Made by a program: the position numbers and the translations under genes. From Eubacterium sp. (GTDB lineage Bacteria > Bacillota > Clostridia > Lachnospirales > Lachnospiraceae), in assembly GCA_017406925.1 (NCBI GenBank), contig JAFQXO010000011.1:248001-312000 (forward strand): a DNA stretch of 64,000 nucleotides. The letters are read 5' to 3'. The notes beneath the pieces are model-generated. The model ran no database searches. It had not been told where the DNA came from and saw only the letters and a program-made list of their open reading frames with translations. Shown piece by piece: positions 16,009 through 27,277 of this stretch (position 1 is its first letter; the number at the start of each line of letters is the position of its first letter).

Positions 16009-17385
16009 TTATTTTTCCTTTTCCCACTTAAAACAAAGCATTGTTATATCGTCGAACTGACTATTGCCATCTATAAATTCGTTTATTGATTTTCTAACAC
16101 CTTCAATCAATTTATTTGGATCGTTATCATCAGTCTGGAAGCAATTAAGCAAGCGTCCTTCGCCAAATAGATTGTGGTCTTTGTCTTCTGCCTCTGTTAC
16201 ACCGTCTGTGTATAAATAAATTACATCATCTTCGTTAAGTTGGATAGTTTCTTCTTTATACTCTACGCCTTTCATGCCAGCTATAACAAAGTTATTTTTC
16301 TGCTCAACATATTCTGCGTGTCCTTCTCTCGACAATATTGGAGCATTATGTCCTGCACTCACAAATTTTAGTTCTCCGTTAGTTAAATCTAAAATGCCAA
16401 CCCAAATGGTAACAAACATATCTGCTTCATTTCTTTCACACAAAACATTGTTTACAACCTTCAATGCATCTGCAAGGTTAGTAATGTCTCTTATGCAATT
16501 TTGCAAAATAATCTTAGATGAAGCCATAAACAATGCCGCTGGAACACCTTTTCCAGAAACATCACCTATAACAAAAGCGATATGCGTATTATCAACGAAA
16601 AATAAATCATAGAAATCGCCGCCCACTTCCTTGGCCGCTTTCATATAAGCGTCCACTTCAACTTCTTTGCGGCCAGGGTAATCATTGTTTATCATTGGCA
16701 ACAGAGAATGCTGAATGGTGCTTGCAACTTCTAATTCTGACTCCATACGACTTTTTTCAATCGCCAGTGTACGTTGCTTTTCCATATATGTAATAATGAT
16801 AATCATCAAGCAAAAGCCTACTGCATTAATAGAAATAAACGGTAGCGCTATTTTTTTCACAGTCTCTAGCGCCATTTCAAATGGCTTGGTTACTATAAGC
16901 ACTATGCACAAATGCATCGCTTCCATCAGGGCACTGAGTAACAACGCAAATACTGGCTTCTTAATTAAATTGTGTTTTTTCAACGAAACCGTACCACAAA
17001 TCAATCCGATAAGGGTCGTTGCAATAGCACACGCTATAGTTGTATCACCCGGGTCGCTTATGGTGTGTATTCCCATAAAGATTCTGTGTGTCGCAGCAAT
17101 AAGTCCTGCAAGCAAGCCACCTATTGGTCCACCAGTGAAACCTGCAAGCATAGGGCCAATATCGCGCACAGAAACACGTGCGCCTCCTAAATCAAATCCA
17201 GCAATATTTCCATATATTCCAAAAATACCACCTAGGATGCCTGCGGCAAGAATAAACTTCCACTTTTGTTCGGTTTTTACAAATTTTGTTATGATGTCAC
17301 TGCCGCCAATAAACGAAGCAACGACTAGAATTACTGCTAGCGTTCCAATCATTTGCGCAAACATTGCGCTCATATCACCAGACAT
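16009..17385 (-). CDS. Membrane PP2C-type (SpoIIE) phosphatase with 5TM LytS-like sensor
   Basis: 458 residues. The first 205 form a 5TM-5TMR_LYT-like sensor: several hydrophobic helices with the conserved R-x-x-x-P-x-x-A-G-x-x-G-G-P-x-x-G-x-x-x-G central block (GPMLAGFTGGPIGGLLAG) and HRIFMG. A short coiled linker (EKSRMESELEVASTIQHSLLP) leads to a SpoIIE/RsbU phosphatase domain (about 245-455) with GGDFYD, GDVSGKGVPAALFM, SAGHNAP, LYTDGVTEA and DDITML metal and active-site motifs all intact. RsbU-like enzymes dephosphorylate anti-sigma antagonists and so free stress sigma factors or other partners; no such partner is nearby. Start chosen at 17385, with GAGGA six bases upstream. Confidence 0.92.
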   Translation of the reverse strand: MSGDMSAMFAQMIGTLAVILVVASFIGGSDIITKFVKTEQKWKFILAAGILGGIFGIYGNIAGFDLGGARVSVRDIGPMLAGFTGGPIGGLLAGLIAATHRIFMGIHTISDPGDTTIACAIATTLIGLICGTVSLKKHNLIKKPVFALLLSALMEAMHLCIVLIVTKPFEMALETVKKIALPFISINAVGFCLMIIIITYMEKQRTLAIEKSRMESELEVASTIQHSLLPMINNDYPGRKEVEVDAYMKAAKEVGGDFYDLFFVDNTHIAFVIGDVSGKGVPAALFMASSKIILQNCIRDITNLADALKVVNNVLCERNEADMFVTIWVGILDLTNGELKFVSAGHNAPILSREGHAEYVEQKNNFVIAGMKGVEYKEETIQLNEDDVIYLYTDGVTEAEDKDHNLFGEGRLLNCFQTDDNDPNKLIEGVRKSINEFIDGNSQFDDITMLCFKWEKEK

Positions 17386-17486
17386 ATAATATCCTCATTT
17401 CTTAAACATTTTATATTCGTCCATTTACTCTGTAGGATTTTATTATACTACAAATTAGCTTCATATTATTATTTTTATCTAACCTA

Positions 17487-17515
17487 TTGTCCATACACGA
17501 TTATTGATATATACT
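17487..17515 (+). promoter_or_regulatory. Sigma-A promoter of DUF4177 gene
   Basis: TTGTCC and TATACT separated by 17 bases, 36 bases upstream of the start codon. It lies in the 165-base divergent gap with the phosphatase gene. Confidence 0.65.
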
Positions 17516-17550
17516 CGAATTACAAATATTATTTCCGAGGAGGTACAGAC

Positions 17551-17817
17551 ATGGGAATGTTTAGCGAAGCTAACAAAGAATCTACGTATTCAAGCGCTTC
17601 AGGCCAGGAAGGCTTAGCTTATGTAGTATTACAAGTTACTTTAAAGGAGAAATTGATCGGTACAGGTTCTGGAAACCTTACAGCATTAGAAGAAGTTATC
17701 AATGAGCAAGCAGCAAAGGGATATCGTTTACATACTATCACAACTGCTTCTGCTTCTAGTGGTGGTTTGATGGGTGGAGACAGAATCCAAGCTACTTTAG
17801 TTTTTGAAAAACTATAA
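17551..17817 (+). CDS. DUF4177-family small protein
   Basis: 88 residues, starting at the ATG at 17551, which follows an almost perfect GAGGAGGT site. The core has the DUF4177 layout: strand (YVVLQVTLKEKL), an L-x-x-x-I-N-x-x-A-x-K-G-Y-R-L-H-T helix and turn, then a T-T-x-x-S loop and a last strand ending VFEKL. The glycine/serine-rich insert (SASSGGLMGGDR) is usual for the family. It is soluble, monocistronic, with its own promoter and terminator. Function of DUF4177 proteins is not known; a strong promoter and ribosome site suggest abundant expression. Confidence 0.85.
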   Translation: MGMFSEANKESTYSSASGQEGLAYVVLQVTLKEKLIGTGSGNLTALEEVINEQAAKGYRLHTITTASASSGGLMGGDRIQATLVFEKL

Positions 17818-17824
17818 GAACAAA

Positions 17825-17856
17825 AAGGAAGGGCATAAGCCCTTCCCTTTTTTTAT
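17825..17856 (+). terminator. Terminator of DUF4177 gene
   Basis: GGAAGGGC / GCCCTTCC stem with ATAA loop and a seven-T tail, ten bases after the stop codon. Confidence 0.9.
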
Positions 17857-17929
17857 TTTCTCTTAACTTTTTAACTTTAGACCAGCTACAATATTTTATT
17901 CCCCTTATGTATTTATGTTTTTTTATTGA

Positions 17930-18349
17930 TTATTTAAGTTTAGTATAATCTGGCATTTCTAAATATGGGTCTACCTTAGGTCTTCTATTATTTGTATTCC
18001 ATAAACGTAAAGCTAATTCCCAATTAGTACAATCAAAATTCTCGGCTGGTTTATTAAAAAACTCTATTAATGATTTTCTAAAGTTTTTATTTAATTTATC
18101 TTCTTTACCTTCGTGTTCAAAATATTTTGCATCATTAAACTCTATACAAGAATGAAATTCACTCCCATCTTGAGCATATCTTAAATGAAAATGAGGAATA
18201 TCACCATTATCATCTGTATTAACATATACTTCATATTCACTTGAACCCTTTTTCTTTTCTGGCTCTGCTTTCATAAATCCAACTCTAGCCATTTCGGTCA
18301 AGTTTTGACACCTAATATCTTTAGAATTAGCAAACTTAAAAGTATCCAT
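17930..18349 (-). CDS. Unknown protein, stand-alone paralogue of a defence-island protein module
   Basis: 139 residues with an AAGGAG site and good start context. It shares ordered landmarks with the N-terminal half of the protein at 9503-10351: GDIPHFHLRY versus GSVPHLHVYF, DAKYFEHEG versus KADYFTHHD, a W-x-x-A-x-x-x-W-N helix, and a closing EMPDYTKL versus QMPDYNNL. The YYPRGRV module is absent, so this is a single-module version ending right after the shared region. The PHFHxRY strand also recalls DUF4160. Monocistronic between the DUF4177 terminator and guaA; a TATAAT on the minus strand at 18370-18375 may be its -10 box. Function unknown. Confidence 0.75.
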   Translation of the reverse strand: MDTFKFANSKDIRCQNLTEMARVGFMKAEPEKKKGSSEYEVYVNTDDNGDIPHFHLRYAQDGSEFHSCIEFNDAKYFEHEGKEDKLNKNFRKSLIEFFNKPAENFDCTNWELALRLWNTNNRRPKVDPYLEMPDYTKLK

Positions 18350-18405
18350 ATCATTCTCCTTTTGAGGGTATTATAGGAGATTGGATGTACTGTTTTTGGG
18401 ACTCT

Positions 18406-19980
18406 CTATTCGATTTCTATCGTTCCTGGTGGCTTGCTTGTAATATCATACAATACTCTATTCACACCATCGACTTCATTGATGATTCTATTCATCACTC
18501 GATTCAATATCTCGTAAGGGATTTCGCTACTCTCAGCAGTCATGAAATCTATAGTCTTCACTGCACGAAGTGCTACTGCGTAGTCGTATGTACGCTCGTC
18601 TCCCATCACACCTACTGATCTCATATTTGTGAGTGCTGCATAGTACTGGTTTGGTTTCCATGATGCTTCCTCACCAGTTTTTTCTTTATGTTCTGATAAG
18701 GCCTGATCAACTTCGTCTCTGAATATCTTGTCGGCGTCTTGGACGATTCTAACTTTCTCTGCCGTCACATCGCCGACAATTCTCACTCCCAAACCTGGAC
18801 CTGGGAATGGCTGACGGAATACCAGATATCCAGGAAGTCCTAACTCTAGTCCTGCCTGTCTTACTTCGTCCTTAAACAATTCCTTAAGCGGTTCTATTAT
18901 CTCTTTGAAATCCACATATTCAGGCAGTCCACCTACATTGTGGTGGGACTTTATGACTGCAGACTCGCCGCCGAGACCACTTTCCACCACATCAGGATAT
19001 ATCGTACCTTGAACCAGATAGTCCACGGCACCAATTTTCTGTGACTCCTCCTCAAATATGCGAATAAATTCTTCGCCGATAATCTTCCTCTTCTTTTCTG
19101 GCTCAGTTACACCAGCTAGTTTTTCATAATATCTTTCTTGTGCATTCACACGTATGAAGTTAAGATCATAATCGCCACTTGGTCCGAAGATGCTCTCCAC
19201 TTCGTCTCCCTCATTCTTGCGGAGCAATCCATGATCCACAAACACACATGTGAGTTGCTTTCCAACTGCTTTCGATAGAAGAACTGCTGCGACTGAAGAG
19301 TCTACTCCACCCGAAAGTGCGAGCAATACTTTTCCATCGCCTACCTTATTTCTTATAGTTTCTATCTGAGTTTTAACAAACGAATCAATCTTCCAATCAC
19401 CCTTGCACTCGCACACATTATATAGGTAGTTGTTGAAAATGTCTTTTCCATATTCTGTGTGAAGTACCTCTGGATGAAACTGAATAGCATACAGCCTTTT
19501 ACTCTCATTTTCTGCTGCTGCCACAGGGCAATCAGTTGTTTGCGCTATAGATTTAAAACCTGGTGCAGGTTCACTGATGTAATCAAAGTGACTCATCCAT
19601 ACGATACTTTCTTCTGGGATATCGCTAAACAACTTAGAAGTAGTATCGAAATGTGTAGTAGTTCTGCCATACTCTCGCACAGGTGCCTTCTCAACCTTGC
19701 CACCAAGGATATGTTGCATAAGTTGCGCACCATAGCAAAGTCCTAAAACCGGAATACCCAGTTTGAATAGTTCATCTGTATATGTAGGCGAATCATCTTC
19801 GTAACAACTGTTAGGTCCACCTGTCAATATGATTCCCTTAGGGTTTATCTTCTTGATTTCTTCGATATCAGTCTTGTATGAATAGATTTCGCAGTAAACT
19901 CCCGCTTCTCTCACACGACGTGCGACAAGCTGGTTGTATTGTCCTCCAAAATCTATAACTATGACTACTTCTCTATCCAT
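18406..19980 (-). CDS. guaA: GMP synthase (glutamine-hydrolysing)
   Basis: 524 residues, full length. The N-terminal class I glutamine amidotransferase has [12 protein letters not shown] and the nucleophile in GLCYGAQLM, with the [11 protein letters not shown] histidine/glutamate; the ATP pyrophosphatase domain has the [15 protein letters not shown]-loop and FVDHGLLR; the C-terminal dimerisation domain has [12 protein letters not shown] and ends PPGTIEIE. It converts XMP, ATP and glutamine to GMP in purine synthesis. It is the last gene of the long minus-strand run from ftsE, starting 12 bases after the CmpB-like gene. No guanine riboswitch or obvious terminator was seen around it. Confidence 0.98.
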   Translation of the reverse strand: MDREVVIVIDFGGQYNQLVARRVREAGVYCEIYSYKTDIEEIKKINPKGIILTGGPNSCYEDDSPTYTDELFKLGIPVLGLCYGAQLMQHILGGKVEKAPVREYGRTTTHFDTTSKLFSDIPEESIVWMSHFDYISEPAPGFKSIAQTTDCPVAAAENESKRLYAIQFHPEVLHTEYGKDIFNNYLYNVCECKGDWKIDSFVKTQIETIRNKVGDGKVLLALSGGVDSSVAAVLLSKAVGKQLTCVFVDHGLLRKNEGDEVESIFGPSGDYDLNFIRVNAQERYYEKLAGVTEPEKKRKIIGEEFIRIFEEESQKIGAVDYLVQGTIYPDVVESGLGGESAVIKSHHNVGGLPEYVDFKEIIEPLKELFKDEVRQAGLELGLPGYLVFRQPFPGPGLGVRIVGDVTAEKVRIVQDADKIFRDEVDQALSEHKEKTGEEASWKPNQYYAALTNMRSVGVMGDERTYDYAVALRAVKTIDFMTAESSEIPYEILNRVMNRIINEVDGVNRVLYDITSKPPGTIEIE

Positions 19981-19992
19981 GTTTCTCCCCTG

Positions 19993-20889
19993 TTAATTAT
20001 TCTTCTTATTTTTAACTATTGTCTCAAATCCTTTATTAACAGTTTCTACATCTTGTTCTTCGCCTTCCATTGGCTCGATTTTCTGCTTGAAGTAAATCTT
20101 GCCATATCTATCCATCTGGCGTTTTTCTTGTCTAGCAAGTTCTTCTTTTAACGGTAATGCTCTTTTATGTCCTGGTATCTTCTCGTCATCTATAAACCAC
20201 CATCGCATAAACTTCTGTCTCATATATTGGTCCGTATAGTGCTTATCCATATATTTTGCAATTTTAATTTCTGGCTTTATACCTTGATGTCTGTGTGACC
20301 AACGAATGATGCAACCTGTCGTAAATGTTAAGTCTAAAATCAAAATGATAGTAATGATAATCGTAATAGTATTCCAAAGTCTACTTTCTATCCTATTAAA
20401 TAGTTTTTCAGCTCTAGGAATGATAACTCTGATAAATGTCACTCCACAGACTCCCCAGATAAATCCCATCTCTAGGCAACAATAGCCTAATAGACTAAAT
20501 GGTGAATTGTGGTAGTGCCACACACGCATTCCGAGAATGTATTCCATTCCCAGTCCAGCAACCAACTCAATTGCTGACATTCCGATTGCACATACTAAAA
20601 ATTGAATGATTATATGTTTTTTTCTGATGAACAATGAAATAATATAGACGTATGCTGCGCCGACTCCATAAATTAAGCACAAACTTGTCGTTAACGTATT
20701 TACGTGCGCTTCCCAACGCCCGAAATAGAATGTCGACCAGATTCCCTCCATCAATGTTCCGATGAAACTCCCGAAAATAATAATCCACATCACTCTCAAG
20801 AAATGCTGATAGAATGTCAGTTTCTTAGACGGTTCCATATTTTTAACTTTGAACTTTTTGTTTCTTTTTTTCTTCTCTGTCTCTGCCAC
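19993..20889 (-). CDS. CmpB-like putative ABC-transporter type IV membrane protein
   Basis: 298 residues with five or six membrane helices and charged ends. The core matches the ABC_trans_CmpB family (PF06541): GTLMEGIWSTFYFGRW in the first helical region, CLIYGVGAAYVYI, ELVAGLGMEYILGMRVWHYHNSPFSLLGYCCLEMGFIWG, and a cytoplasmic arginine-rich RWSHRHQG. Despite the name there is no proof that the family transports anything. The C-terminal 80 residues are hydrophilic and acidic-basic mixed (EEQDVETVNKG). It begins nine bases after uvrA and precedes guaA by 12, so it is co-transcribed with DNA repair genes, probably by synteny rather than shared function. Confidence 0.8.
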   Translation of the reverse strand: MAETEKKKRNKKFKVKNMEPSKKLTFYQHFLRVMWIIIFGSFIGTLMEGIWSTFYFGRWEAHVNTLTTSLCLIYGVGAAYVYIISLFIRKKHIIIQFLVCAIGMSAIELVAGLGMEYILGMRVWHYHNSPFSLLGYCCLEMGFIWGVCGVTFIRVIIPRAEKLFNRIESRLWNTITIIITIILILDLTFTTGCIIRWSHRHQGIKPEIKIAKYMDKHYTDQYMRQKFMRWWFIDDEKIPGHKRALPLKEELARQEKRQMDRYGKIYFKQKIEPMEGEEQDVETVNKGFETIVKNKKNN

Positions 20890-20898
20890 TTATATCCC

Positions 20899-23727
20899 CT
20901 ATTTTTTCAATTCTTTCTTTACATACTTTCCCGTATAACTCTTGTTGCATACGGCCACTTCCTCAGGTGTTCCCGAAACTACAACTGTTCCGCCGCGATC
21001 TCCACCATCAGGTCCCATATCTATGATATAGTCGGCCACTTTTATGACGTCCAAGTTGTGTTCGATTACTATAACCGTGTTTCCATCCTCCACCAATCTG
21101 TGAAGTATGTCGACTAACTTGTGTACATCTGCAAAATGCAATCCTGTCGTCGGCTCGTCTAGGATATATATCGTCTTTCCAGTACTGCGCTTGCTAAGTT
21201 CACTCGCAAGTTTTATTCTTTGCGCCTCGCCTCCCGACAATGTAGTCGATGGCTGGCCAAGTTTGATATAGCCAAGTCCAACATCATACAATGTTTTTAT
21301 TTTATTATAAATACGTGGCACATTTTTGAAAAATTCAAGTGCCTCTTCCACCGTCATCTCAAGTACATCATATATATTCTTGCCCTTGTACTTAACTTCC
21401 AGTGTCTCTCTATTATATCTCATTCCATTACAAACTTCACAAGGAACATATACATCTGGCAAGAAATGCATTTCAACTTTCAGAATTCCATCGCCAGAGC
21501 AAGCCTCGCAACGTCCGCCTTTAACATTGAAACTAAATCTGCCCTTCTTAAAACCACGCTCTTTCGCGTCAGGAGTCGTCGCAAAGAGATCGCGAATCAT
21601 ATCAAACACTCCTGTATAAGTAGCAGGATTCGAACGAGGCGTTCTTCCGATAGGCGACTGATCTATATCAATCACCTTGTCTAGTTGTTCTATTCCCTCG
21701 ATAGTCTTATGCTTGCCAGGAATCACTCGTCCCTTATTAAGGCTCTTCGCAAGGCTCTTGTAAATTATCTCATTTACAAGCGAACTTTTTCCTGAGCCTG
21801 AAACTCCGGTTACACAAGTGAAAACTCCAAGAGGAATCTTCACATCTATATTTTTCAAATTGTTTTCCTGTGCACCTTTGACAGTTATAAATCCTGTAGG
21901 TTCTCTCCTAGTCGTTGGAACAGGAATCTTTTTCTCTCCACTCAAATACTTTCCAGTAATCGATTTAGGGTTTGCGATGATATCTTCCACCGTGCCCTTG
22001 GCAACAACCTTACCTCCGTGCACGCCAGCCTTCGGTCCAATATCTATGATGTGGTCTGCTGCACGCATCGTCTCCTCATCATGTTCAACCACCACCAAAG
22101 TATTTCCTAAGTCTCTCAAACCTTTCAGCGATTTCAAAAGTTTTGCATTGTCCGCCTGATGCAGTCCTATGCTTGGCTCGTCCATTATATATGCCACGCC
22201 TACTAGTCCCGATCCAATCTGCGTTGCCAGTCTGATACGCTGCGCTTCTCCACCAGATAGCGTTCCTGTCGCACGCGACAACGTAAGATAATCAAGCCCC
22301 ACGTCTCTCAAGAACTTAAGTCTTCCTTTAACTTCCTTTAGAATCTCATCACCTATCTTCTTCTGCTTTTCTGTCAGTTTCATTTGGTCGATAAAATTCA
22401 GTTCGTCAACGACTGGCATATCAGTCATCTCATATATATTCTTATCGCCCAATGTCACTGCGAGCGATTCTTTCTTTAGTCTCTGTCCGCCACAAGTCTC
22501 ACATGGAGTAAATCTCATAAACTCCTCGTAGCCTGACTTCTGACTCTGTGTCCAAGCCTCGTGATATCTTCTCTTTACGTTTTCTAAGATACCTTCGAAT
22601 GGCATTTCATATTGGCCTCGGCCACGCGTGCTTCTATAGTTAAACTTCACTTTTTCGCCACGTGTTCCGTGAACCAAAATGTCTTTTATCTTCTTTGGAT
22701 ATTTCTCGAACGGTGTGTCGAGATCAAAGCCGTACTTCTCAGCAAGGCCCAATAGCATTGCGTTAGCATAACTACCTTTCTTATTACAGTTCTGCCAGCC
22801 GTAGACAACGACAGCGCCATCGTTAATCGAGAGGCTCTGGTCTGGAATCATCAAGTCGATGTCGAACTCCATCTTGTAGCCGAGTCCCGAACAATCAGGG
22901 CAAGCGCCGAATGGGTTGTTGAATGAAAAACTTCTAGGCTGAATCTCGTCAACGCTGATATTACAATCCGTACACGCAAAATTCTGGCTGTAAGTTTTCT
23001 GCTCGCCACCAATCTCGTCGATGATGACCAAACCCTTCGCCAGTTTCAGCGCAGTCTCAATAGAATCCGTGAGTCTCTTTTCGATTCCATCACGAATACT
23101 CAGTCTGTCGACTATGATATCTATGTTGTGCTTGATGTTTTTATCAAGCTTAATCTCTTCCGTCAATTCATACACGTTGCCGTCCACATTTACTCTCACG
23201 TAGCCGCTTCTCTTTGCGCTGTCTAGGAGTTTTTCGTGACGACCTTTCTTTCCGCGAACTACAGGTGCTAGAATCTGAAACTTTGTCTTCTCCTTCATCT
23301 GCATAACCTGGTCTACGATTTCATCTACTGTCTGTCGTTTGATTTCTTTTCCACAGTTAGGACAGTGTGGCACGCCAATGCGAGCGTACAACAGTCTCAT
23401 ATAGTCGTAAATCTCCGTCACAGTTCCAACTGTCGATCTAGGGTTTCTGTTAGTGGATTTCTGGTCTATTGATATTGCCGGAGGCAATCCCTCTATACTC
23501 TCGACTTTTGGTTTTTCCATCTGACCAAGGAACTGGCGAGCGTACGATGAAAGCGATTCCATATATCTGCGCTGACCTTCAGCGTAGACGGTATCAAAAG
23601 CAAGCGACGACTTGCCTGAACCCGACAATCCCGTTACCACTGTGAACTGGTCGCGTGGAATCTCCACGTTTATCTTTTTTAAGTTGTTCTCATTCGCTTT
23701 TTTAATTTTGATACTTTTAGTCGCCAT
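20899..23727 (-). CDS. uvrA: UvrABC excinuclease subunit A
   Basis: 942 residues, the normal length. Two ABC ATPase halves: Walker [17 protein letters not shown] near the N-terminus and [16 protein letters not shown] after residue 600; signature [12 protein letters not shown] and [12 protein letters not shown]; and zinc-binding cysteine pairs CPNCGKE, CETCGG and CEACSGDG...CEVCNG. It recognises bulky DNA damage in nucleotide excision repair and loads UvrB. The gene overlaps the end of uvrB by 11 bases, so the two are translationally coupled, as in many Firmicutes. Confidence 0.98.
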   Translation of the reverse strand: MATKSIKIKKANENNLKKINVEIPRDQFTVVTGLSGSGKSSLAFDTVYAEGQRRYMESLSSYARQFLGQMEKPKVESIEGLPPAISIDQKSTNRNPRSTVGTVTEIYDYMRLLYARIGVPHCPNCGKEIKRQTVDEIVDQVMQMKEKTKFQILAPVVRGKKGRHEKLLDSAKRSGYVRVNVDGNVYELTEEIKLDKNIKHNIDIIVDRLSIRDGIEKRLTDSIETALKLAKGLVIIDEIGGEQKTYSQNFACTDCNISVDEIQPRSFSFNNPFGACPDCSGLGYKMEFDIDLMIPDQSLSINDGAVVVYGWQNCNKKGSYANAMLLGLAEKYGFDLDTPFEKYPKKIKDILVHGTRGEKVKFNYRSTRGRGQYEMPFEGILENVKRRYHEAWTQSQKSGYEEFMRFTPCETCGGQRLKKESLAVTLGDKNIYEMTDMPVVDELNFIDQMKLTEKQKKIGDEILKEVKGRLKFLRDVGLDYLTLSRATGTLSGGEAQRIRLATQIGSGLVGVAYIMDEPSIGLHQADNAKLLKSLKGLRDLGNTLVVVEHDEETMRAADHIIDIGPKAGVHGGKVVAKGTVEDIIANPKSITGKYLSGEKKIPVPTTRREPTGFITVKGAQENNLKNIDVKIPLGVFTCVTGVSGSGKSSLVNEIIYKSLAKSLNKGRVIPGKHKTIEGIEQLDKVIDIDQSPIGRTPRSNPATYTGVFDMIRDLFATTPDAKERGFKKGRFSFNVKGGRCEACSGDGILKVEMHFLPDVYVPCEVCNGMRYNRETLEVKYKGKNIYDVLEMTVEEALEFFKNVPRIYNKIKTLYDVGLGYIKLGQPSTTLSGGEAQRIKLASELSKRSTGKTIYILDEPTTGLHFADVHKLVDILHRLVEDGNTVIVIEHNLDVIKVADYIIDMGPDGGDRGGTVVVSGTPEEVAVCNKSYTGKYVKKELKK

Positions 23728-25699
23728 AATATTCTACTTTCAACTCGGCTAGTTTTTCTCGCATCTCGATGGCTGTTTCAAAATCGAGTTCTGCCGCTGC
23801 CTGATTCATTCTTCTCGTAATCTTGTCAATGAGTTGTTGTAACTCCTTCTCGTCCATTGACTCTGGATCCTTTTCTAACTCATTAATCTGCTTATCAACT
23901 TCTTTAGAAATGCTGATGAGGTCGCGCACTGCCTTCTTGATAGTCGTAGGTGTAATGCCGTGCTCGTCGTTGTATTTTTGCTGAATACTTCGACGACGAT
24001 TCGTCTCATCTATAGCATTCTTCATAGACTCTGTGATTTCGTCTGCATACATTATAACATGGCCTTCACTGTTACGTGCGGCTCTTCCTATAGTCTGAAT
24101 AAGTGATGTTTCAGATCTTAGGAATCCTTCCTTGTCGGCATCTAATATGGCCACGAGCGAAATCTCAGGAATATCTAATCCCTCTCTTAAGAGATTGATT
24201 CCTACTAGAACGTCGAAAACATCCAGTCTCATATCTCTTATAATCTCGGTTCTCTCAAGTGTATCTATGTCTGAGTGCAAGTACTTCACGCGGATTCCCA
24301 CTTCTCTCATATAGTCTGTGAGATCCTCCGCCATCTTCTTGGTCAGCGTCGTAACTAGAACCTTATTTCCTTTTTCAGTTTCTTTGTTGATTTCAGAAAT
24401 TAAATCATCTATCTGTCCGTCTATCGGTCTCACTGAAATCTCTGGGTCCAACAATCCAGTAGGTCTGATAATCTGTTCCACTCTCTTTAGTTCGTGGTTT
24501 TCTTCATACTCGCCTGGAGTGGCTGATACGAACATCATCTGGTCTATCATATTTTCAAATTCCTCAAACTTCAGAGGTCTGTTATCTTTTGCCGAAGGCA
24601 ATCTGAATCCATACTCGACGAGCGTGTTCTTTCTTGACTGGTCACCGTTGTACATTCCTCTTATCTGCGGGAGTGTGATGTGTGACTCGTCAATGATAAT
24701 CAAAAAGTCATCGTTGAAGTATTCCATCAGCGTGTGAGGTGTCGCACCTGGCTCTAGTCCTGCCATATGACGCGAATAGTTTTCGATGCCAGAGCAAAAT
24801 CCAGTCTCCTCCAACATTTCCATATCAAAGTTGGTGCGTTCCGCAATACGTTGCGCCTCTATCAGTTTATCTTCAGATTTAAAATATGCCACCTGCTCAG
24901 CGAGTTCTTCCTTGATGGCTTTGATAGCGCGCTTCATCTTGTCTTCCGAAACTACATAATGCGAGTTTGGAAAGATGGCAGCGTGTTCCACATATCTGAT
25001 GACCTCACCGGTCAATGTATCTATCTCTGCGATTCTTTCTATCTCATCGTCGAAGAACTCCACGCGGATAGCCCTATCGGAAAATGAAGCAGGGAATATC
25101 TCAAGATTCTCACCGCGAACTCTAAATGTTCCTCGCTGAAAATCCATATCGTTTCTATCATACTGTATACTGACTAACTGTCTTATGATATCGTCGCGCT
25201 CTCTTATGGTTCCAGGTCGAAGAGACACTACCATCTCTTCATACTCTATCGGATCTCCTAAACCATAAATACAAGATACTGAAGCCACTACGATTACGTC
25301 TTTTCTCTCAATCAATGACATCGTCGCCGAGTGGCGTAGCTTATCTATCTCATCGTTTATAGCCGAGTCTTTTTCTATATAAGTATCAGTACTTGGAACA
25401 TAAGCCTCTGGCTGATAGTAATCATAGTATGACACGAAATACTCCACGGCATTGTCCGGGAAGTATTCTTTGAACTCACTATATAATTGCGCAGCAAGCG
25501 TTTTGTTGTGCGCGATGATTAGTGTAGGTTTATTTAGTTTTTGGATGACATTCGCCATAGTAAAAGTCTTACCTGATCCAGTGGCACCTAACAGCGTTTG
25601 AAACTGCGCGCCTGCTTTAAATCCTTCAGCCAACGCCTCTATGGCCTCTGGCTGATCTCCGGTAGGCTTGTACTCGGAATGTAATTCAAAATGATCCAT
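23717..25699 (-). CDS. uvrB: UvrABC excinuclease subunit B
   Basis: 660 residues. Helicase-like core with [16 protein letters not shown] Walker A, the beta-hairpin [25 protein letters not shown] box ([11 protein letters not shown]), motif [14 protein letters not shown], and a C-terminal UVR domain (about 620-655, [17 protein letters not shown]) that binds UvrC. It verifies damage and prepares the incision complex. The start at 25699 lies three bases after the antiporter gene stop, with no separate promoter seen, so it belongs to the same transcript. No LexA-type site is visible in the tiny gap. Confidence 0.98.
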   Translation of the reverse strand: MDHFELHSEYKPTGDQPEAIEALAEGFKAGAQFQTLLGATGSGKTFTMANVIQKLNKPTLIIAHNKTLAAQLYSEFKEYFPDNAVEYFVSYYDYYQPEAYVPSTDTYIEKDSAINDEIDKLRHSATMSLIERKDVIVVASVSCIYGLGDPIEYEEMVVSLRPGTIRERDDIIRQLVSIQYDRNDMDFQRGTFRVRGENLEIFPASFSDRAIRVEFFDDEIERIAEIDTLTGEVIRYVEHAAIFPNSHYVVSEDKMKRAIKAIKEELAEQVAYFKSEDKLIEAQRIAERTNFDMEMLEETGFCSGIENYSRHMAGLEPGATPHTLMEYFNDDFLIIIDESHITLPQIRGMYNGDQSRKNTLVEYGFRLPSAKDNRPLKFEEFENMIDQMMFVSATPGEYEENHELKRVEQIIRPTGLLDPEISVRPIDGQIDDLISEINKETEKGNKVLVTTLTKKMAEDLTDYMREVGIRVKYLHSDIDTLERTEIIRDMRLDVFDVLVGINLLREGLDIPEISLVAILDADKEGFLRSETSLIQTIGRAARNSEGHVIMYADEITESMKNAIDETNRRRSIQQKYNDEHGITPTTIKKAVRDLISISKEVDKQINELEKDPESMDEKELQQLIDKITRRMNQAAAELDFETAIEMREKLAELKVEYYGD

Positions 25700-25701
25700 A
25701 C

Positions 25702-26910
25702 TTATGATTCTTTCTTAATCTCTCCTGTTTTCTGAAACATTATCTTCGTCAGGATAGGTCCTACTAGTTCATATATAATCGTTCCACAAACTACTACTGC
25801 CATTATCTGATTAGAGTATTCTGGAACTACTGAGCTACACATCATCGCCAGTCCGATAGCAACACCGGCCTGAGGGATGAGTCCTATGCCCAGATATTTT
25901 CTTACTTTTTCATGTGCGTGTGACATTCTAGCACCTAGATTTGCGCCAATCATCTTTCCAACCACTCTCACAATTATGTAAACCAATCCGATAATTCCTA
26001 TTTTAGGAATAACACTGACATCCATTCCTGCTCCTGTAACGAGGAAGAATATCATAAATATCGGAGGTGTCATTCTGTCCATCTGTTCAAAGACTGGTCC
26101 CCAATTCTTAGATACATTGACGACAGTCACACTCATTGCCATGCAGGCAAGAAGTGGTGAGAAACTTAGGAACTCTAAATTCGAAACTGCCACACAGAGC
26201 GAGACCATTGCTATCGTTATCGCAAGTCGATTTCCACGGCCCGTGTAGAGTCTGATAAGTCCCGTAAAGATGAGTCCTAGAATGATACCAAATACGAGTG
26301 AGCCGAAAATTTCTTTAAACGGCTCTATGATAGTCATTATTGAGAAGTGGCCTGTGAATGTTTTGGCGATAGCCACACAGATGCCGTACATTATGAGTGC
26401 TGTCGCATCATCGATAGCCACGACTGGAATCAATGTCTTTGAAATCGGTCCCTTCGCCTTGTACTGTTTTGCAACGAGTATCGTCGCCGCTGGGTCGGTA
26501 GCTGCTGCGATGGCTCCCATCACGAGCGCAAGCTGAATATTTCTAGTCACGAGGAAGATGCCTCCGGCAACGAGCACTACTGCGCACGCCGATTCCATTA
26601 TCGCTATGACGATAGGAGACTTTCCTAGTTTCTTTATGTATTTGAATTCAAATTCTGTTCCGATGGAAAACGCGATAAAGCCAGTCGCAAGGTCTTTGAT
26701 GATATCGAACTTTGTAACCATATCTTGCGCCACATCTTTCCCGAAGAAGTGTTGCAGTTGATTCGTCCCCAAAAGAATACCGGCGAGCAAACCGATAATG
26801 ATGTAGCCCGTTACATTTGGGAGTTTAAATTGCTTTACGATTTTTCCAGCTATAAGGCAGAGGAACAAACCTACTGCGATATAGATCAGAATAATATATT
26901 TTGCGTCCAT
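25702..26910 (-). CDS. Kef-type (CPA2) cation:proton antiporter
   Basis: 402 residues, almost wholly hydrophobic with about 12-13 membrane helices. The CPA2 hallmarks are visible: [19 protein letters not shown] in helix 2, [10 protein letters not shown] in the helix 4 region, the discontinuous helix with [12 protein letters not shown], and the ion-binding AIDDATALI aspartate pair. There is no C-terminal RCK/KTN domain, unlike KefB/C. Likely exchanges Na+ or K+ for protons. Its start codon abuts the stop of the small PII-like gene, so this cytosolic protein could provide the missing regulatory function. Which ion is moved cannot be told from sequence. Confidence 0.9.
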   Translation of the reverse strand: MDAKYIILIYIAVGLFLCLIAGKIVKQFKLPNVTGYIIIGLLAGILLGTNQLQHFFGKDVAQDMVTKFDIIKDLATGFIAFSIGTEFEFKYIKKLGKSPIVIAIMESACAVVLVAGGIFLVTRNIQLALVMGAIAAATDPAATILVAKQYKAKGPISKTLIPVVAIDDATALIMYGICVAIAKTFTGHFSIMTIIEPFKEIFGSLVFGIILGLIFTGLIRLYTGRGNRLAITIAMVSLCVAVSNLEFLSFSPLLACMAMSVTVVNVSKNWGPVFEQMDRMTPPIFMIFFLVTGAGMDVSVIPKIGIIGLVYIIVRVVGKMIGANLGARMSHAHEKVRKYLGIGLIPQAGVAIGLAMMCSSVVPEYSNQIMAVVVCGTIIYELVGPILTKIMFQKTGEIKKES

Positions 26911-27255
26911 TTACTCTCCTAATCCTTCTGCATAATCGATAGGGATAGTGAACATGACCGCTGTTCCACCCTTGTTGATGTCACCAATGACATTGTTGAT
27001 GGTATCCTTTGTTGGTTCTATCTGATCTTCGTCTAGAACGAACATCAACATCTTACACTCTTCATTGTATTCGAAGTTCTTTGCGCGACGCATAAGGCCA
27101 CCGATGATAATCGAATCGTCTGACCAAGCACGAAGTCCACTCGTCATACTCTTTGCATCGATGATAGTTCCATGATGGATACCTATACTAGCCAGTTCAT
27201 CGTTCAAGTCACTGATGAGTTCTGTCTGTTTTAAAATTAGTATTAGAAGTTTCAT
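26911..27255 (-). CDS. Small PII-like protein next to antiporter
   Basis: 114 residues with the beta-alpha-beta layout of PII-type ferredoxin-like proteins: MKLLILILKQTELISDLNDEL, a GIHHGTIIDAKSMTS loop, a FEYNEECKMLMFVLDE strand and a final VIGDINKGGTAVMFTIPID strand. The tyrosine T-loop and ATP-binding signatures of GlnB are absent, so it is not a classical nitrogen regulator. It abuts the CPA2 antiporter gene with no gap, so it probably regulates that transporter; this is inference by location. AAGGAG site before the ATG at 27255, and a hairpin between it and the upstream protease gene. Confidence 0.68.
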   Translation of the reverse strand: MKLLILILKQTELISDLNDELASIGIHHGTIIDAKSMTSGLRAWSDDSIIIGGLMRRAKNFEYNEECKMLMFVLDEDQIEPTKDTINNVIGDINKGGTAVMFTIPIDYAEGLGE

Positions 27256-27277
27256 ATATTTCTCCTTCTTATTTAAA

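Noticed and set aside
17386-17550. Riboswitch or small RNA in the divergent gap, and purine riboswitch before guaA.
   Set aside because: No conserved aptamer-like structure seen; the gap is explained by promoters, and guaA is 12 bp from the upstream gene.
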